NCBI RefSeq assembly: GCF_937997405.1
Contig: NZ_CALKTL010000002.1
Coordinates: 1 to 7,057 of the forward strand
Origin: an uncultured Campylobacter sp.
GTDB taxonomy: Bacteria > Campylobacterota > Campylobacteria > Campylobacterales > Campylobacteraceae
Direction: 5' to 3'
DNA: 7,057 bases
A program made the translations under genes and the position numbers. Under the pieces are notes generated by a model. It saw only the letters and a list, made by a program, of their open reading frames with translations. It did no database searches and was not told the origin of the DNA. Below are positions 6,001-7,057 of the stretch, in pieces; within the stretch, counting starts at the first letter, position 1; the number at the start of each line of letters is the position of its first letter.

Positions 6001-7057
6001 CGTGGGCGTGTATCTCTCGGGGCATCCGCTGGATGATTATAAAGAGGAGATGGAGGGCATCGACTATACGCTATCCTCGGCGTTTAGCGAGATCGAGGGC
6101 GATAGCGCCGAGGTGCTTAGCGTGGGGCGGATCGAGGATCTGTCCACGCGCATGACAAAAACGGGCAAAAAAATGGGGATTTTAAACGTGCTTGATCTGC
6201 ACGGCAGCTTCGAGCTAGCGGTGTTTGATAACGCGCTAAAGGCGATCGAAAACTTAAGCCCGCAGGAGCGGGAGCATCCGTATGCCTTTATGATTAAAAT
6301 TTCAAAAAGTGCGGTCGGCGGCGCGGCGTATCAGCTGTCGTTTCTTTCGATGATGAGCCTGCAAAACGCTCGAGATGCGAGCTTTCGTCCACGCGCGGGA
6401 GTATTTTTGAGCGAGAATCCACTCAAAGCCTACGCCGCGCAGCTTGGCGCGATCGCGCATACCAAATCGAACGAATTCGACGAACTGGTGGGCGAAGAGG
6501 ACGCGAGCGTTAAAATTTTGTGCGTCGGTAAGATCGAAAACGTCTTTGCGCGCACGACTAAATCGGGCAAGCAGATGGCAAATCTAACGGTGCTTGATCT
6601 TGCGGGCAGCTTCGAGATGAGTGCGTTCGGCGATATTTGTGATGCGGTCACTGCGCTAACGGACGCGGAGCTGGAGCGCCCGATGGCGTTTTGGGCACGG
6701 CTTAGCAAAAACACATCCCCTTACGGCGGGAAATTTCAAATTTATCTGGATGAAATTTTAACTCTAGATGCCGCGCAGAATATCGACGGCTACGTACCTA
6801 GCAAGGTGCGAGGCTTTGGCGGTAGGGAGCGCGGAGGCTTTAACGGCGGCAATTCCGGCTTCGGCGGCGAACGAAGTGGCAGCTACGGCGGCGGGAATTT
6901 TGCTGAGCGAAGGGGCGGGTTTGCTGCGGAGGATCCCGTTCTTAAGGTGCGCAAAGAGCGCGAGACGCAGCGCAAAAACGCGCAGGATTTCGAGTGTGAG
7001 CTAAATTTGGGCGAGCTAAATCGCGAGAAGATTTATAAAATTTACCACCTCGCTTTT
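3059..7057 (+). CDS. dnaE: DNA polymerase III alpha subunit (3' end outside window)
   Basis: This is the replicative DNA polymerase, which copies both strands as part of the pol III holoenzyme. The frame is open for 1,333 codons to the window edge with no stop, already longer than E. coli DnaE (about 1,160). Domains in order: PHP (about 1-280) with metal ligands H8, H10, D17, H42, E67, H86, C136, D212 and H214 all visible; palm with GPGRGSAAGS (387-396) and catalytic D429 and D431 in PDIDVDF, plus D585 in KFDFLGL; fingers with YRPGPM (664-669) and FNKSHAAAYS (775-784); helix-hairpin-helix near 855-875; a clamp-binding-like ESSLFG (944-949); an OB fold (1019-1100); a second OB fold (1150-1236); a Gly/Arg-rich stretch (1252-1288); and the start of a further C-terminal domain. 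The intact PHP site suggests a metal-dependent exonuclease, unlike E. coli, where these ligands are degraded. The start is supported by AAGGA 6 nt upstream and the family-typical HLHLHTEYSLLDG opening. The doubled OB region is the oddity. Confidence 0.97.
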   Translation, partial: MSDYTHLHLHTEYSLLDGANKVSELAELLQSRGTKACAITDHGNMFGAIDFYQTMKKHGIKPIIGIETYLHNHDDIGDKSDRQRYHLILLAKNETGYKNLMYLSSRAFLDGFYYYPRINKKILKEHSEGLICSSACLAGEVEFHLNRSERNLKRGAGGYEAAKKAALEYKEIFGEDFYLEIMRHGIGEQLNVDKDLIRLSREIGVKIIATNDAHYSRKDRAKAHDVYQCISMGKTINDGDRLKHVVSEFYVKSDEEMRRLFADIPEVIENTAEIVEKCNLKFAFDEKDYAPTPPNFKFTIEYAARLGLSLPQPSERYSFANDDFLFDHLCREGLKERLKFIDPQKHEIYRERLEKELAIIKNMHFSGYMVIVQDFINWAKDHDIPVGPGRGSAAGSICAYALRITDLDPIPYNLLFERFLNPSRISMPDIDVDFCQARRGEVIDYVIDQYGKYNVAQVATFGKLLARGVIRDVARVCDMPLSQADKMAKLIPDKLGITLKQAYDAEPKLKEFIDADPIAQQVWEFALGLEGLNRNAGMHAAGVVISNEPLWNKAPLFKQDKGEDARLVTQYTKNYLEDVDLIKFDFLGLKNLDVIDNAIKLVKRRYNRDIVWEEIDFNDPQTYKTIQSGNTLGIFQIEGAGMQDLAMNLRPDRFEDIIAMISLYRPGPMDLIPDFIRIKHGELKASYIFPEIREILEPTYGIIVYQEQVMQIVQKVGGFSLGDADLVRRAMGKKDEKKLAHMREQYLSGAKELGFDVAKADELFDLIMKFASYGFNKSHAAAYSMITFQTAYLKTYYPAEFMAALLTSEEGNTNKISKYIDEASRLGIGLLPPSINQSLRGFSVVDDENSKSGTSIIYGLGAIKGVGGAAIENILELQSEAKFQSIDDFASRVDNFRVNKKVIESLIYAGAMDCLGKSRLAMIQNMENILDVMKKITEIKKDAESSLFGEDEDMTSGMSVSFVDTDKEFPQGEILKFEQQTVGVYLSGHPLDDYKEEMEGIDYTLSSAFSEIEGDSAEVLSVGRIEDLSTRMTKTGKKMGILNVLDLHGSFELAVFDNALKAIENLSPQEREHPYAFMIKISKSAVGGAAYQLSFLSMMSLQNARDASFRPRAGVFLSENPLKAYAAQLGAIAHTKSNEFDELVGEEDASVKILCVGKIENVFARTTKSGKQMANLTVLDLAGSFEMSAFGDICDAVTALTDAELERPMAFWARLSKNTSPYGGKFQIYLDEILTLDAAQNIDGYVPSKVRGFGGRERGGFNGGNSGFGGERSGSYGGGNFAERRGGFAAEDPVLKVRKERETQRKNAQDFECELNLGELNREKIYKIYHLAF
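6005..6358 (+). repeat. dnaE internal tandem repeat, copy 1 (residues 983-1100)
   Basis: Copy 1 runs from GVYLSGHPL (983-991), the segment normally found just before the OB fold in DnaE, through the OB fold that begins near 1019 (VLSVGRIEDL) and contains TKTGKKM and VLDLHGSFEL. Position in the chain and the GHPL motif mark it as the ancestral DnaE OB region, expected to contact single-stranded template. It is related to copy 2 over its whole length, which makes an internal duplication more likely than two independent OB domains. Confidence 0.8.
6398..6766 (+). repeat. dnaE internal tandem repeat, copy 2 (residues 1114-1236)
   Basis: Copy 2 begins GVFLSENPL (1114-1122), matching GVYLSGHPL of copy 1, and continues into a second OB fold with ILCVGKIENV, TKSGKQM and VLDLAGSFEM. 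A gapless hand alignment of 65 residues from L1020 and L1154 gives 30 identities, about 46%. The offset is 131 residues at the start of the unit and 134 in the OB core, so three codons were gained or lost. The GHP of copy 1 has become ENP, suggesting relaxed constraint on the pre-OB segment. Identical nucleotide blocks (GTGCTTGATCT, GGCAGCTTCGAG) remain in the cores. Confidence 0.8.
6812..6922 (+). repeat. Gly/Arg/aromatic-rich low-complexity segment in DnaE (residues 1252-1288)
   Basis: By hand count 16 of 37 residues are glycine, 5 arginine, 5 phenylalanine and 1 tyrosine, with serine, asparagine and glutamate between. RGGF occurs at both ends (1258-1261 and 1285-1288), with GFGGE and SYGGGNF between. 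Such composition is typical of disordered linkers in single-stranded DNA binding protein and of RGG nucleic-acid-binding tracts. It sits directly after the second OB fold, so the OB-plus-linker arrangement resembles SSB. The frame stays open into a non-repetitive sequence ending EKIYKIYHLAF, so it is an internal linker and not a frameshifted tail. Confidence 0.75.

Noticed and set aside
6768..7004. 78-codon alternative frame over the Gly-rich part of dnaE
   Set aside because: It arises from the GGC-rich codons of the real frame. The dnaE frame is open throughout and continues into a non-repetitive C-terminal segment.
5941..7057. Possible frameshift or gene fusion making dnaE too long
   Set aside because: The frame is continuous with steady codon use, and the extra length is explained by the duplicated OB unit and the Gly-rich linker.
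1..7057. Mobile elements, CRISPR arrays, defence genes
   Set aside because: No transposase, integrase, direct-repeat array or attachment duplication next to the tRNA is visible; the region reads as ordinary core chromosome.

Overview
The window looks like a chromosomal segment of a member of the Campylobacterota, most likely one of the higher-GC Campylobacter species (oral types such as C. gracilis, rectus, showae or concisus are candidates, but the species cannot be fixed from this sequence). The evidence is the style of DnaE, with a fully metal-liganded PHP domain; promoters with a clear -10 box and no readable -35 box; AT-rich spacers next to fairly GC-rich genes; and very dense RAATTY hexamers in the spacers. 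All genes read on the + strand.

Layout. (1) 1-137 is the 3' end of an unrecognised gene. (2) 138-392 is a spacer with a long imperfect hairpin (170-223), a short hairpin (242-260) and a -10 box (364-369) for the next gene. (3) 393-469 is a tRNA with anticodon CAT and an encoded CCA end. (4) 470-718 is a spacer holding a perfect 12-bp hairpin (573-611) and a weak promoter. (5) 719-2029 encodes a glutamate/aspartate-type sodium-coupled symporter (DAACS/SLC1 family). It is followed after 28 nt by (6) 2058-2738, an aspartate racemase with both catalytic cysteines; the two probably form an operon. (7) 2739-3058 is a 320-nt spacer with a 17-bp hairpin (2770-2810), 15 RAATTY sites and a good -10 box (3029-3034). 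(8) 3059-7057 is dnaE, the alpha subunit of replicative DNA polymerase III. It is open to the window edge at 1,333 codons with no stop.

How the genes work together. The transporter and racemase form an acidic amino acid module: uptake of Asp/Glu, probably of either stereoisomer of Asp, followed by interconversion of L- and D-aspartate. This fits the amino-acid-based metabolism of Campylobacter, though the direction of use is inferred. The tRNA and dnaE are housekeeping genes that seem unrelated to this module.

The most unusual items are in dnaE and the spacers. The C-terminal part of DnaE carries an internal tandem duplication: a conserved GV(Y/F)LS segment plus the OB fold occurs twice (residues 983-1100 and 1114-1236). 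The second copy is followed by a 37-residue Gly/Arg/aromatic-rich stretch like the linkers of SSB and RGG proteins. The three spacers hold, by hand count, 29 RAATTY palindromes in about 820 nt. In C. jejuni this is the hexamer whose methylation by CtsM marks DNA for natural transformation.
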